Below, piece after piece: positions 44,431 through 55,900 of a stretch of 64,000 nt of DNA. This DNA is from Phytophthora hibernalis (Eukaryota > Oomycota > Peronosporomycetes > Peronosporales > Peronosporaceae): assembly GCA_012656075.1 (NCBI GenBank), contig JAAKBF010000221.1:992001-1056000 (forward strand), written 5' to 3'. Position 1 is the first letter of the stretch. Each line of letters begins with the position of its first letter. Position numbers and translations under genes: made by a program. The notes beneath the pieces were generated by a model. That model ran no database searches. It saw nothing but the letters and a program-made list of their open reading frames with translations, and had not been told where the DNA came from.

Positions 44431-46649
44431 CGAGATCGCCTCAAACGACTGAGCGAGTTCCTACCTGCTTCTGGCCGCGAGGTGTCACTGAATGGGGTGC
44501 TGCAGCTGCCGTACTGCCCTGACAGTGGATCCGACTTCACCGTCATCTGCCGTTCACACTGGAAGCAGTTGATGGCGAAGGACCCAAGCGTCAAAGCCGA
44601 ACACCTCGAAGTCCCTGCGATGAACCAAGCCTATGGTTCTACATGGGTGACGGCCGAACAGAAGGCCAAACTACATCTACTGATCCACACCGATGCAGGA
44701 CCGGTCCAACCGATGGGTGCGGTGGACGTGTTGATCGTGGATGCTGACGACGACGAGTTCATCGTCGGCAACGACCTACTCAACTCTCTTGGCATTGACG
44801 TCGACCGGCAGCTGGAGATGCTAGCTGACCGTGGCGACGACGAGACGAGTGGAGATAACATTGAACTCGAGGCTGATGACTCGCCAGCAACGACGAGCGC
44901 CTCCGAGTCCAGTGACGAAGACATTTTTGCCGCAGTGGAGAATTTGATTGCCCGTGCCGTGGAGAATGGGTTTCCCCCGACAAAGTGGAGCAATTGCGCG
45001 TCATCGCTCACGCCTACGATGTGTAGCGCCTCGATTTACGCGCCGATCCTCCGGCAAATGTTCCTCCCCTCGAAGTGCGTCTGCAGGATGGGGCTCGCCC
45101 GACCAAGTGTAACCCCGCAAATATTCTCCGCACATTCGACAATTTCTTCGTGAATTTAACGATCGTTTGGTGGAACTAGGACTGGTTTACGAAAACGCAG
45201 AAAGTCGATGGGCTAGCCCCGTCCTGCCAGTCAAGAAATCCGCCGACCTCATGGATCTAAGGCAAACGACGGACTATCGCGCGCTAAACGAAGTGACGGA
45301 TGTGATGGCCGCAGTAATGCCTATTTTATCACTAGTCGTGGAGAATTCATGTGGAATGAAACACTTTGGACTTTTCGATTTCTTGAAAGGTTTTTGGCAA
45401 CTTCCGCTGGCAGAACTTTGCCAAGAGTTCCTATCCTACATGACTGACGAGAAGATTTTCACGCCGCGCCGCGTTCCCCAAGGTTGCAGCGATGCAGCAA
45501 TCTACTTCCAGAAGACGATGGAAGCGTGCTTTGCTAGTTTACTCTATGAGCACCTCCTAGTCTGGATCGACGATCTACTCCTTTTCGCCGATGACATCAA
45601 CACCTACCTCGTAAAGCTCGGCGAACTCTTCTCGCTCCTCAATCAGTTCGGGTTGAAGTTGAGCGCTAAGAAGTCGAGTCTCTACCAGACCCAAGTCAAA
45701 TGGTGTGGCAAGGTGATTGACGGCCAAGGAATCCGACACGACGCGGAGCGAATCGACTCACTGCGATCGCTGCCGTATCCTCGAACCGCCGGCGAACTAC
45801 AACAGCTTTGCAATAAACTGGATGCGTGAAAGCATCATCGACTTTGCCCGACAAGTCGAGCCCCTACAGCGAAGATTGGATGTAGCACTCGCCAGCACAA
45901 AGCGGACCAAGCGAGCTGCTGCAGCCATCGAGATTGAACTCAATACCGACGAACGCCAGGCGTTCGACCGAGTCAAAGAGGCGTTGGCGAACGCAGCCAC
46001 CCTCGACTTCCCCGATGATCAGGCAACGACTTGCTTGTTCACGGACGTCTCAGACATTGGCTACGCTATCATCGTCACACAGGTGACCGACTTCGACCCC
46101 AAGAAGCCAGCGACGGAACAGCAGCACCGCCTCATACACTGTACGAGCGGGACGTTCTCCGGCAGCCAGCTCAACTGGACTGTCATCGAGAAGGAGGCGT
46201 TCCCAATCGTGGTGGAGTGTGACAAGCTGGACTACCTGCTCTTGAGGCCCCAGCCATTTCGTATGTACTGCGACCACCGCAACCTCATCCATGTCTCTGC
46301 ACCGCACGAGTCGGTCAAGAAGCACATTCGAGGAAAGCTGTTGCGGTGGGCGATGAAATTAATGAGCTACAGGTACATTGTGGAACACGTGCCCGGATCC
46401 GACAACGTGTGGGCCGACATGATCTCACGCTGGGCCGGCAACCACACCCCGACCGTGTCAGTGAAGCGGCTGATTCGAAGCCTACCGCCTCCTGAAAACC
46501 AGACTGTCTCGCTTTTGAGACCGCTGGATGATGAACATTTCGTGTGGCCTACTCTCGTGGAACTCCGTACAGTGCAGTCGCAGTACCAGCTACCTGCAGG
46601 AGCCGACCTGAACACTGACGGTCTTGTGGTACTAAAAGGACGACTCTGA
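44430..46649 (+). pseudogene. protease, reverse transcriptase and RNase H region of the LTR element
   Basis: The aspartic protease motif (DSGSDF, about 44520) is followed by reverse transcriptase at about 45140-45830, with KDLRQTTDYRALN-type and PQGCSDA motifs and WIDDLLLF as the catalytic YxDD equivalent. RNase H follows (DVSDIGYA, IEKEAFPIV, YCDHRNL), ending at a TGA (46647-46649) where a CGA would continue into integrase. Frame changes near 45010 and 45820 also interrupt it. Confidence 0.85.
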
Positions 46650-48521
46650 ATTCCGTCGGAGGCCGAGGAATTTCTACAACGACTTTGCATTGTGGTACAT
46701 TGCGGTGCTCAAGGCCACCGTGGCCAGCACGCAATGACTGCCCACCTACGCCGACTTTTTGCTATCGAACACGTCGCGAATGTTGCAGCCAGCTTCGTGA
46801 AGAACTGCCTGCTGTGTCTGCATTCGCGAGGGGAAGATTATACCCCGGCCGTGGAGTGAGGTGATTGACTGCAGCACGCGTAATGCTGTCCTACACTTCG
46901 ACTATCTCTACATGGGCGAGAGCTACGGTGACAGCAAGTACCTGCTGGTCCTCAAGGACCACGCCAGCATTACTGCGAGCTGGTGGTGGCAGACACCGCA
47001 GACAGCATCGTGGTAACTGAAGCGCTACTCAGGTTCGGGATTCCGCCGACATGGGTCTCCGACAACGGTAGCCACTTCAAGTATGAAGTCGTCGCTGAAC
47101 TCAGCCGACGCCTGCGAACGCAGCAGACCTTCACACCCGCGTACAGTCCGTGGGTAAACGGATCTATCGAGCGCGTCAACCGCGACATCCTCCAGGTAAT
47201 GAGGACGATGATCCTGACGTACAAGATCAGCTACAAGGACTGGGTGTACCTGGTGCCTATGGTACAATCTAGCCTAAACCACACACCGGTGCCCCCGTTG
47301 TGTAACCGTGCTCTTGTGGAGCTGTTCACGGGGCTCCAATGCCCTACACCGCTGATGGAGTTCTACCTACCGGACGAAGGAAGTCTGCAAGAAGCTCCAG
47401 CCAGTGAACGCGTCGACAGCTACCTAGCCGACCTACGAAGCAGCCTGCAAGCCATGCACTGCGACGTCGAGGACCGACGGCTAAAGCAACGACTACTGAA
47501 CAAGAAACGTGAACGAGGAGATAACCTCGTGAACTTTGCCGAAGGCGACTACGTACTCCGATCTCGAGTCGACGAGAAGCAAGGCAACAAGCTGCAGGTG
47601 ACCTGGGTAGGCCCTTACCGAGTTGTGCGAGCTGATGCGCATTCGTTCAGGGTGCAGCACCTGGTTACCGGTGACGAGTAAGACGTGCATGCTTCCCGAC
47701 TCAAGATGTACGCCGACAACAGCTTGAACGTGACGGTCGAATTCCTGGAGCACGTAGCTTCACAGGGAATCGTGCTCGCCGTCGACGAGCTCAAGGAACA
47801 TCGGTGGAACACCACCATCAACGACTACGAGATCCTGGTGAGTTGGAAGGGCCTACAGTCGATCGAAGACTCGTACGAGCCCGCGCAGAACCTCGCCAAG
47901 GAGATCCGTGTGCTAGTTAGCAACTACGTCGCCAAGACCGACGACCCGATGCTCACCGAGTACTGGCAGAAGCTTCAAGGAGCGACAGCAGAGACGAGCG
48001 TCGCGCAGCAACCGCCGACACCTCTGGACTCCCAACCACCAGCTATCTCGGTACCACGCGCTTCACAGGATGACGTGGATCCTGCGCAGAGCCGCAGGAC
48101 GAGCAAGAAACGACGACGTCGACCTGCAGAAAGAGCTGCAAGAGACGGCTGCCAGGAAGACAACCACGACACTGCCTTGGCTCGGGTCCCACCCGCAGCC
48201 AGGCAGCGGCAAGTACGACGCGCCCCGGATGAGCCTGGCCAGCAACGCATCAGCGTCGGGAGTGACGCCTCCCAGCCACCTCTAGGCCGCCGTACACGAT
48301 CAACGACTTCGGCCGCCACGACTTCGGTAACAGGGGCCAGTGTGCCCGAGCCGTCGCCTCCGTGTGCCCGCCGACAGCGGAGATCAAGGAATACTGCTCC
48401 GACCGCCTCGAGTTCGGCAACAGAGCGCCATGCGCTTGAGCCGTCGACTTCGAGCGTCCGCCGGCAGGGTAGACCGACTCGGTCCAGCAGGCTTCGCAAG
48501 AACCGCGTCCAGCCAAACTAG
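46650..48521 (+). pseudogene. integrase and chromodomain region of the LTR element
   Basis: An HHCC zinc-binding part (HCGAQGHRG ... CLLCLH) is followed by the DDE core: an Asp in HFDYLYMG (46898), SDNGSHF (about 47058) and Glu in NGSIERVN (about 47165). The C-terminal GPYRVV domain ends at a TAA (47679-47681), beyond which a chromodomain (WNTTINDYEILVSWKG, about 47808-47860) and a Pro/Arg-rich tail continue in frame. Frame breaks occur near 46835 and 46970. Chromodomains in this family steer integration to chromatin marks. Confidence 0.85.
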
Positions 48522-48718
48522 CCCCGCTCTTTGTCCCCGAGCGGGGAGCTCTTTGTCCCCGAGCTTGCTGGTATTTGTCGGTGACCGAGAGCGAACTGAG
48601 ACCTTCACATCGAACTACTACTACGCAGATCTGGTGTCGTGGTCAGGAGCCGTTCCTGAAACCATATACGACTTAGTGGAGCGTGGAGTGGCGGTGGTGA
48701 ACCAAGCTTCGAGGGCTG

Positions 48719-49147
48719 TGTAGTGGATGCCGGGTATAACAGCCCGGATCACCACAGCGAGACCTTGAAGTACACAGCTTACATCACAGATGACCCGGAT
48801 GTGTCGTACGGCTCCCAACTGGCGACAATGGGTTTGCATATCCTCCAGGTCTGGCTGTCAGTGCCTGACCTGGACTGCATTAGGAACTTTGTATGTCTAC
48901 CTACATATTGTCGTTTCATGTTGTCCTTGCCCCAGACAACCGTCTCTCTCGAATCAACCCAGGAGAACGCTCCTGGACACGGTTGATCGAGAAGACCCTG
49001 AGCGACGGGCTGGTTACCATCAGACCCGGACCTCACTCTTCATCTTTCCATCCATCCATCAATACACTAGGCTCATCGTTCCGTGCGGGGTAAGCTCCCG
49101 CATTACCGTGTGTTAAACCTTTGGATCTTCCCGCTGGAAACGCTACA
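48719..49147 (+). repeat. 3' LTR
   Basis: 429 bp, preceded by a purine-rich GAGGG run that could be the polypurine tract. Confidence 0.92.
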
Positions 49148-49152
49148 CCATT
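49148..49152. repeat. target-site duplication, right copy (CCATT)
   Basis: Matches 42951-42955 exactly and directly follows the 3' LTR. Confidence 0.9.
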
Positions 49153-49335
49153 CCGCGACGTGGCACTTGACTTGAGTCAACGGAGATACCGTACCATGAG
49201 TTGCTCGACTTTCGCAAAATAGTTTATGGAAAATGTTTTTGCGTTTGGAACTCTTTGTTGCAAAAGAGGAGCACTCGGTTTTCAGGACAAGTTCACCATG
49301 CATTATCAATGTCACCTCAATCTCAACTCGCCAGC

Positions 49336-51120
49336 TCAAGCAGTAGTGTGCCTACTTTGAAGGGCAGCTCCTCCTGTTGTGACCCGGGAGGCCGCAATTG
49401 GCGCACATACACGTTCGCTTCCGTTTACCAACATTGGTAGCAGTATCTCCCTTGCTTGGCTGCCGTCTCTCCTTCTTTTGACTTGACTTGGTACTTTTGG
49501 TGAGTGGTGCCCAACATTACTGGATAACTCTTCAGGGAGAGCCAACTCGATCCCAGACGCAACACCAGATCCATACAAGGCTGCGTACGCATTGATAGTG
49601 TAGCAAGCGTCCACAACTGAAAATCGCTCGGCAGGTCGGTTCAGGAAATTGAGAGCCGCGATGAAGTGTTTGCACGGGATACCATACTGATCAAACACGG
49701 TACAGGTGCAGGTGCGCGCTTCAATATCAACTAGGCGGTTGTGAACGGGGAGATTGCGAGTATCATGGACAAATACAGCACCGCCTTTGCTTGGGATCAC
49801 TGTGCAAAAGGCAGCGCTGGCAGTTTCCGCGTCGAGTATACCGCGAGCGTATTCCGTCAGGTCGTGTCCGTCGTCAAGCCAGCGACGTGCAAGGGTTTCT
49901 CGCCGAGTGTATGCCTCCTGCATGATTTTTCCATATAGTCCTGCAAGACTGGAAAAGGAAGCATCCGGCGTGACTCGATCTCAGTACTCTTTTCAGGTTT
50001 CACGAAATTTGTTGTCTGCCATCCATACAAACGAGAAGAACGCAGCGCAGTGTAGAACACCCAGTGTTCAGGCTCAATACTGCGAATGTAAGCTTCAATG
50101 TCGGGGTGCGTCGTCAACCTTTTCAGTTCTTCTTCGTACTCGAATTCAGTTTTAGCAGCTTGCATCCGATATAGCATGGCCTTCACATTTGGCGGGCATC
50201 TGAACTTGTCTTGAACATTTTGGTAGATGTGGTCCGTACAGTAGCGAATTGTTGTAACACCAATCTTTTCGAGAGCAGTCAAAATTGCAGATCCACGATC
50301 ACAAAGAGAGCATCAGTAACATCGACGCCAGCCCGAATACAACATTGGAGGAACCAGTCGCAGTCCGTCTCACTTTCAGTAGCACACACGGCGATGGCCA
50401 AGACGATATTTTCGTTGCTTCCGTCTTTTCCTACCAGCACCAAGTGGCCACTTTGATATTTTCCATGTCGGAAAACTGCCATATCCACACCGGCCACTTT
50501 TTGACCCCAAGTGTTGTAAAAAGAAGCGTACGGGTGGGAAATAAAAGCTCGAACGAATTCTCCTTGAGCGTTGAAGTCACACTCCCCAAGACTCGTGGGG
50601 TTCTTGGCCTTCCAAACATCCACAAGAGACTCGAGTTTCTGGAAACCATCTTCCAAGGATCCATACAGATCGTCCAGAATCAAATTCTTGGCCCTATAGG
50701 CCTCACTAAGATTGATCTCAGCTCCTCGCAAACGTTTGACGTTCTCGACTATCAGTCGCCCACTGATGCTTGGGTCGCTCTCTACCGCAGAACGAATAAG
50801 TTCGTCATCTCGCACCTGAGATGCCGTCAGTTTGGATCTTCCGACGCATCTGTTGTGCTTCAGATTGCATCGACTAATGAAATAGCCAGACTGAGACTGA
50901 GACTTGGAACGCAGCGCCACCACCTCGAAGCGACACTCGTCGCCCCGTCACATTTGTACCTGACCATGGACCCTCCGTGGTGTGCAGAAGCCAACTTGAT
51001 GGTCATGCCGTTCGCAGCCGCGTATTTGCGCAACGCCTTCGTGGTCGACTTTTGGTCCGGAAAGCACATGCCCTTGGTGATGCTGATGTCGGAGGAACTT
51101 GATGCAGCAGACGCCTCCAT
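49336..51120 (-). pseudogene. Mutator-like (MULE) transposase, broken
   Basis: Four overlapping minus-strand frames give one transposase. The N-terminal FAR1/FLYWCH-like part (MCFPDQKSTTKALRKYA) is followed by the catalytic block with first Asp in VAGVDMAVF and KYQSGHLVLVGKDG, then CDRGSAIL with the second Asp (about 50290-50300), and a SWIM zinc finger CTCTVFDQYGIPCKHF (about 49660-49710). A frame change at T5 49926-49930 fits one lost base; two others lie near 50285 and 50890. Terminal inverted repeats were looked for by eye and not found. It sits about 190 bases from the 3' LTR, so two transposons landed next to each other in the cluster. Confidence 0.82.
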
Positions 51121-51399
51121 GGTGTTCTTGAGTTTTTCCCCTTTTGGAAACGAAAGAGTTCTAATTGCGAAATGGTTCCGTTATCTTACCAATTTGCGAA
51201 ATTTACCAAGAGTCCGGCTTGATTAGTGAGCCCATCGATGTGCACGATCTTCCGTCGCCGATCGTCATGATGATGATCGGTTTGCGGCGATATATCGGCA
51301 GAATCAAGGGATGTCGAGGTGTTATTGCTCGGAAGAAATGCTGTTTCTTGTTTTGAATTGCCTACGATACTCCTCTGTAGTAGGACTTATACAGCAACC

Positions 51400-52489
51400 T
51401 CATACCAGCACGGGGTAAATTTCAGCCCTGTAGACAGGGTCGTGCTTGCACAGGACGTTCGTGGCCAACGACGTGTAGTCGAACAGCCAACAGTTGTGGG
51501 GACGTCCGGCACCTCGTGGATAAACAACCCACCAGCAGAGTCCAGCGTCTTGAGTCCGTACAGGTCGTTCGTGTACTCCGCCGTGTCCTTCATTCCAACA
51601 ATGGTAAACTCGCTGAACTTTGTTTCGATCTCATCCAATGAAGCCACCGTCGAGTACTTGCCCATTGCGCTGTTCTGCCACGGAGCCTGCAGGTCATCCT
51701 GTGGCGAGATGAAAAAGTGAGCCGCTTTGAGTTTGACGAAGTTGGTTTTGCGACGCTCTTGGTCGGCCTTGCACGTCGCGTCGGTACCACAGTTTTGGAG
51801 GTTGTTCACCTTGGGCAGGAACGGGTTGATGCTCATCCAATTGTCCAAAGCTGCTCCCTCCAGCGGGGCGCCATGATGTTGGCGATGGAACTCTTGCTCT
51901 GCAATTCCTCATTGGTGATGACAAGCTCGATGAAGTCACGTTGGAACTTGCCTTTCCACGTCGCCGGGTCCGCTTCCTACTTGGTGAAATTGAACACCGT
52001 CGCGTCAATCGCATAGGGACCCAACGCCTGCAGCATCACTTGAAGCGGCACAGCTTCCGATGCCTGCGGACCGAAGAAGCTGCCACTGCCGTCACCAGCC
52101 AAACTCACGAGCGAGTGAACGTTGTGGTCGTCCATTTCTTCAACTACACCTCGCGCTACAGCTGCACCCTGAGAGTGAGCCAGGAAGTGGTAACCGTTGG
52201 CGTAGACTGCAATGTCCTTGGTGACGATGTCTCGCACCTGCGTGATGGCCATTTGCACTTGTTCCGAGAGCGCTGTGCGAACGGAGCAGGCCTTCTGGCA
52301 GAAGTCAAGCGCCACGTAGGTGCGGCCTTCAGCGGTGAGGTTGGCTTCGATCACTTCAGCGTTCGTCTTGTTACCGGTGGCGCCGTGGAAGAAGAAGACA
52401 GGAAGTTTGGAATCTTCGGCAGCTTCATTGGCAACAGCGCACCCAGCGACAGCAGCGATGGCAACCAGCAGAACGCGGATCGAGAACAT
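51400..52489 (-). pseudogene. palmitoyl-protein-thioesterase-like hydrolase, copy 4, decaying
   Basis: Start ATG at 52489 (MFSIRVLLVAIAAVAGCAVA), same length as the other copies (363 codons) once two single bases are allowed for (GGGG 51865-51868 and 51498-51501). Unlike them it also has a nonsense codon TAG at 51977-51979, where copies 1-3 have TAC or a similar Tyr codon (in KYxAD). The nucleophile elbow reads AHSQGAA instead of AHSQGG. The Asp region DLYGLKTLD remains, and the His region (VPHNCW) is reached only after the second lost base. The nonsense substitution is not a homopolymer effect, so I call this a probable pseudogene. It is separated from copy 3 by the two transposons. Confidence 0.72.
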
Positions 52490-52913
52490 CGTTTGGAGAA
52501 GAAGGTTGGGTCTGATGATCGTGTGCGAGCTACCGTCGAAGTGAAATGACAAAAGTCCCAGGCAAGGACGCAAGCGTCACGACACCAAGACGCAAGCTAA
52601 CATGTGCGATGTGTTGCTACAGGACCAAACATGAATACGGATGCCATGAATACGGCATGCCAAGACTAAAGTACCCAACCAGGCAGAGTAATCAAAGATG
52701 GCAGAGTTGTCTGTGTACATGTATTCAGACCAGAGACCGTCGACCACCGAAAAGGTATCCGACGAAAGGACGCACACCGTCCGACAAGAAGTTTTCAATC
52801 GCTTTCAAGTCTCCAACGTCATTTTCCGATCATTGTCTTCCACTATTTCTCGTGTTGTACCATTGCGTTCATTTCTCTTAGACAACGTGACGTGGCTTTA
52901 CAGTGTGTAGACG
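52490..52913. promoter_or_regulatory. divergent region between thioesterase copy 4 and the giant gene
   Basis: About 420 bases with the promoters of both. A TCATTTTCC at about 52819 and TTCATTTCTC at about 52868 resemble oomycete initiator (TCATTCC-like) elements upstream of the giant gene. This is suggestive only. Confidence 0.35.
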
Positions 52914-55900
52914 ATGGGCGCTGAAGTGTCGAGATATCTCGAGCAGGACGCTTTTCAGAGTGACAATGGCGTTCTACTCGAGAATCAATTAATACCGACT
53001 GACAACGAGGTCGGAGGTGTACGACGCACCAGCAAGGACTTTGCCAATCGCTCGGAGGCGTTCGCGTTCTGTCGGCATTGGGATTTGGTCCGAGTCACGG
53101 AATTTCTGCGTTGGTACACGGATCTCGTCAAAGTCAACAAGAAACAAACGCAAGACGACGGTGATACGTCTCGGGTGGTCCTTTCCAATACGCTAGATAC
53201 GCACCACCAAGTTGATCGCCTTTCGAAGGAAATTGCGCTTCTGGAGCAGCTTTTGGCGCAGCTGGAAGGTGAAATTGAGAGTGTCGCGGTGGAGAATAAC
53301 GGAGCTGAAGCACTGACGGCCGAACAACTTGCAGATTTTGGAGAAGTTGAAGAAGATTTGGATCCAGATGCAACTGAGCCAGCGGAAGATTTGCTTGCTA
53401 GAAAGCGGAATGCAGAGAGTGAGCTGCGCGAGAAAGCCGTTGCTCTGCGCGACCTGAAGCTGCATCTTCTGGGGTCCATCGAAGGTGTTGAGCTCCGAGA
53501 AATGGTACGTTGGCCAGTATTTGTCAAAGCTGTCACGCACGTTCATTTTCAGGAGACTGTAAGGTCTAGCCTCCAGTCCAGTGTGGAGTGGCATCCAACG
53601 TGTAAAGGGTTCGCCATGCAGCGTGATGGTCAGGCCAAGTCGCAGCTTGAAGAATACAACAAAGGCGATATTTTGCTACCTCCTCCAGCAAAATATGAAA
53701 TAGATGGTCATACGGATGATAGTGCAAGCAGCTCTGCGGCCAGTGGGGATGGTAGTGAGGTTGGTGACGACGAAGCTGAAGAAGATGAACATTCAAATGA
53801 GAAAGGTGAGCCAGAAGAGAAAAAGGTTGTGAATACCGACGAACTTCCCACAACCACGGATAATGACGGCGAGGATGGTGACGTAAGTGAAGAAGATAGT
53901 GGAAGTGAACAGGAAGAACCTGTTCATCCGGTAGCGTCAACCCCTGCGGACGACGAAGACGATGACAAGCGCTCACTCAACGAAGAGGCTTTAGCCGAAC
54001 ACACCAATGAAGAATCTAATCAGATGCCGCCAAATGGGCGGGCCAAGGTTGAAGCGATGCTGAAGAAACCCCAAGTTATCAAGCGATCGGTCCCTAATTT
54101 GTTTGATTCAACCACAAGAAGTCCAATTTTTTCGGATACTCCTTCGAGAAACAAACGAACCCGGTCGATGAAGCTGTGGAGAGTGACACTGCGCTAAAAA
54201 CGAAAGAAGATGCCATCTTTGAGATGAAGATCAAGTACCAAAAGATAAGCTGCAGTCGACTACAGTTTTGGAAAAGGGAAAATTTCAAGCGCTGATCCAA
54301 AAGAGAGCAACCTTCAGATAAAGCGTGAGAAACATTGGGCAACGAGACAAGCTGATCTTGAGCGCGCGAAAAAGAATTGGACCCGAGCGATGTCTTCTTT
54401 AAAACTCAGGAATCTCAAGACAAAAAGACAAGGGACCAGGATGCGTTTGAAGATATAGAACTTCGACGTCAAAAGGAAAATGTTGACTCAAGAATGCTAG
54501 CCGCAGAGCAAGAGTGCGCAACTTTTCTGGAACAAGTTGCTGTCTTGCGCTCCATTGACAAACCGTTGGGTGATCAGCGATTGAAATTCCACGAAGACGA
54601 GTTGGAGAGATACGAGCATGAGGTGAATACGGCCAAAAATGCACTTGCAACAGCACAAGAAGAATATTCGGCACTCACAACTTCCAAGCTTCGGGCACCT
54701 GGGCAGGAAGCAAAACTCCGATCCCAGGTACTATTTGCCGAAGATCTGATTAAAGCTCGTGAAAATGAGCTGGAACGCATTTGTCGCCTCCACGAGAACG
54801 AGCAGTTCCTTTTCGAGCGTGCCCAAGAAGTTTTTGATAAGGAACAACTCTTTGTGCCTTTGTTCACCTGCCTCAACACTGGAAATCGTTCGATTACTTC
54901 CAGCAATGACGCAAATTTTGCTTTCCAATTGATTGATGTTGCGGTTGCTATGATTTTAGGTGCTGGCAGCTGTTCAATATCTGACAAGATTAAGTTCCTC
55001 TTTGAAATGTTTACTCGGAGAAACGAACGATCCCTTCTCAGCGCCATTCCTTCTATCAAGGTTCTTACCGCCGATTCTCTCGCGGAAGCGCTTCGCGTAG
55101 TTTTAAGCGTACTTTCAAGAATCGGAGATGTTCATCTCCCGCGTGTTTTAACACGAGAGTTTCTTCAGGAATTCGTGGAGCGCGAATTCTTAAAGCTGAA
55201 CAGTTTATCATCTAGTAGTGATGATACCGACAAAACCCTGAGAGGCAGGGAATGACACTTCAGGAATTCAACAAATATTGCATGGAGACGATTGAGAGCT
55301 CGAAATATCTGTGTGAACTTTTGGAGCACCCGTGGAAGTACCACCAATTAAGCCGCTTTGTAATGCAGCACATGAGTTCCATCCACCAGTACAGACTCGG
55401 CTTAATTAACGTCAACGACTTGAAATATGCCCTTGCTCGACAACTGAATCAACCGCGGGAGGAGCTGGCACAATGGAAGAAAGCAATAATTCATGAACGT
55501 GCATTGGCAATGGGAGAAAACGATCCGCTCAAAACGGATTACTCGAAGTACCTTCCTAAGCGGAGAGCTAAGCTTCTCTCCAACGTCGTGCCATTGGATC
55601 ATGGAGGATATCGAAACTTGTTGCACTATCGTATGGAGGTGATATTACGCTCTGCAGTAAAGCTTCAGACAGCTTGGCGTGCCAAACAAGGTAGACAAAT
55701 GGCTCGACTTGCAGCCGAAAAACAGGCTTTCTACCACGCCCGAGGAATCGCTCTGGAAGAAGCACGACAACGAATAGAGAAAGAATCGAGTGATCGAGAT
55801 GCCAAACCTGCTCATAGCGTTGATAAAATGAAGTTTGAGGCCAAAATCCGCATGAAGCAAGTCAAACTACGCACAAAGGGAATACTTTCAGTCGTGAGCA

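Larger units (their letters stand above)
42956..49147 (+). mobile_element. Ty3/Gypsy LTR retrotransposon, chromovirus type, degenerate
   Basis: Two direct LTRs (42956-43386 and 48719-49147) begin TGTAG and end CTACA. They are flanked by the 5 bp duplication CCATT at 42951-42955 and 49148-49152. The order gag, protease, reverse transcriptase, RNase H, integrase, chromodomain defines Ty3/Gypsy chromoviruses. Coding regions carry three stop codons explained by C-to-T change plus several frameshifts, so no full-length polyprotein can be made as written. It inserted within the thioesterase-like cluster between copies 3 and 4. Confidence 0.93.

Noticed and set aside
37975..52489. RxLR or Crinkler effector genes among the secreted proteins
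   Set aside because: The signal peptides are followed directly by the hydrolase fold; no RxLR-EER or LFLAK motif was seen.
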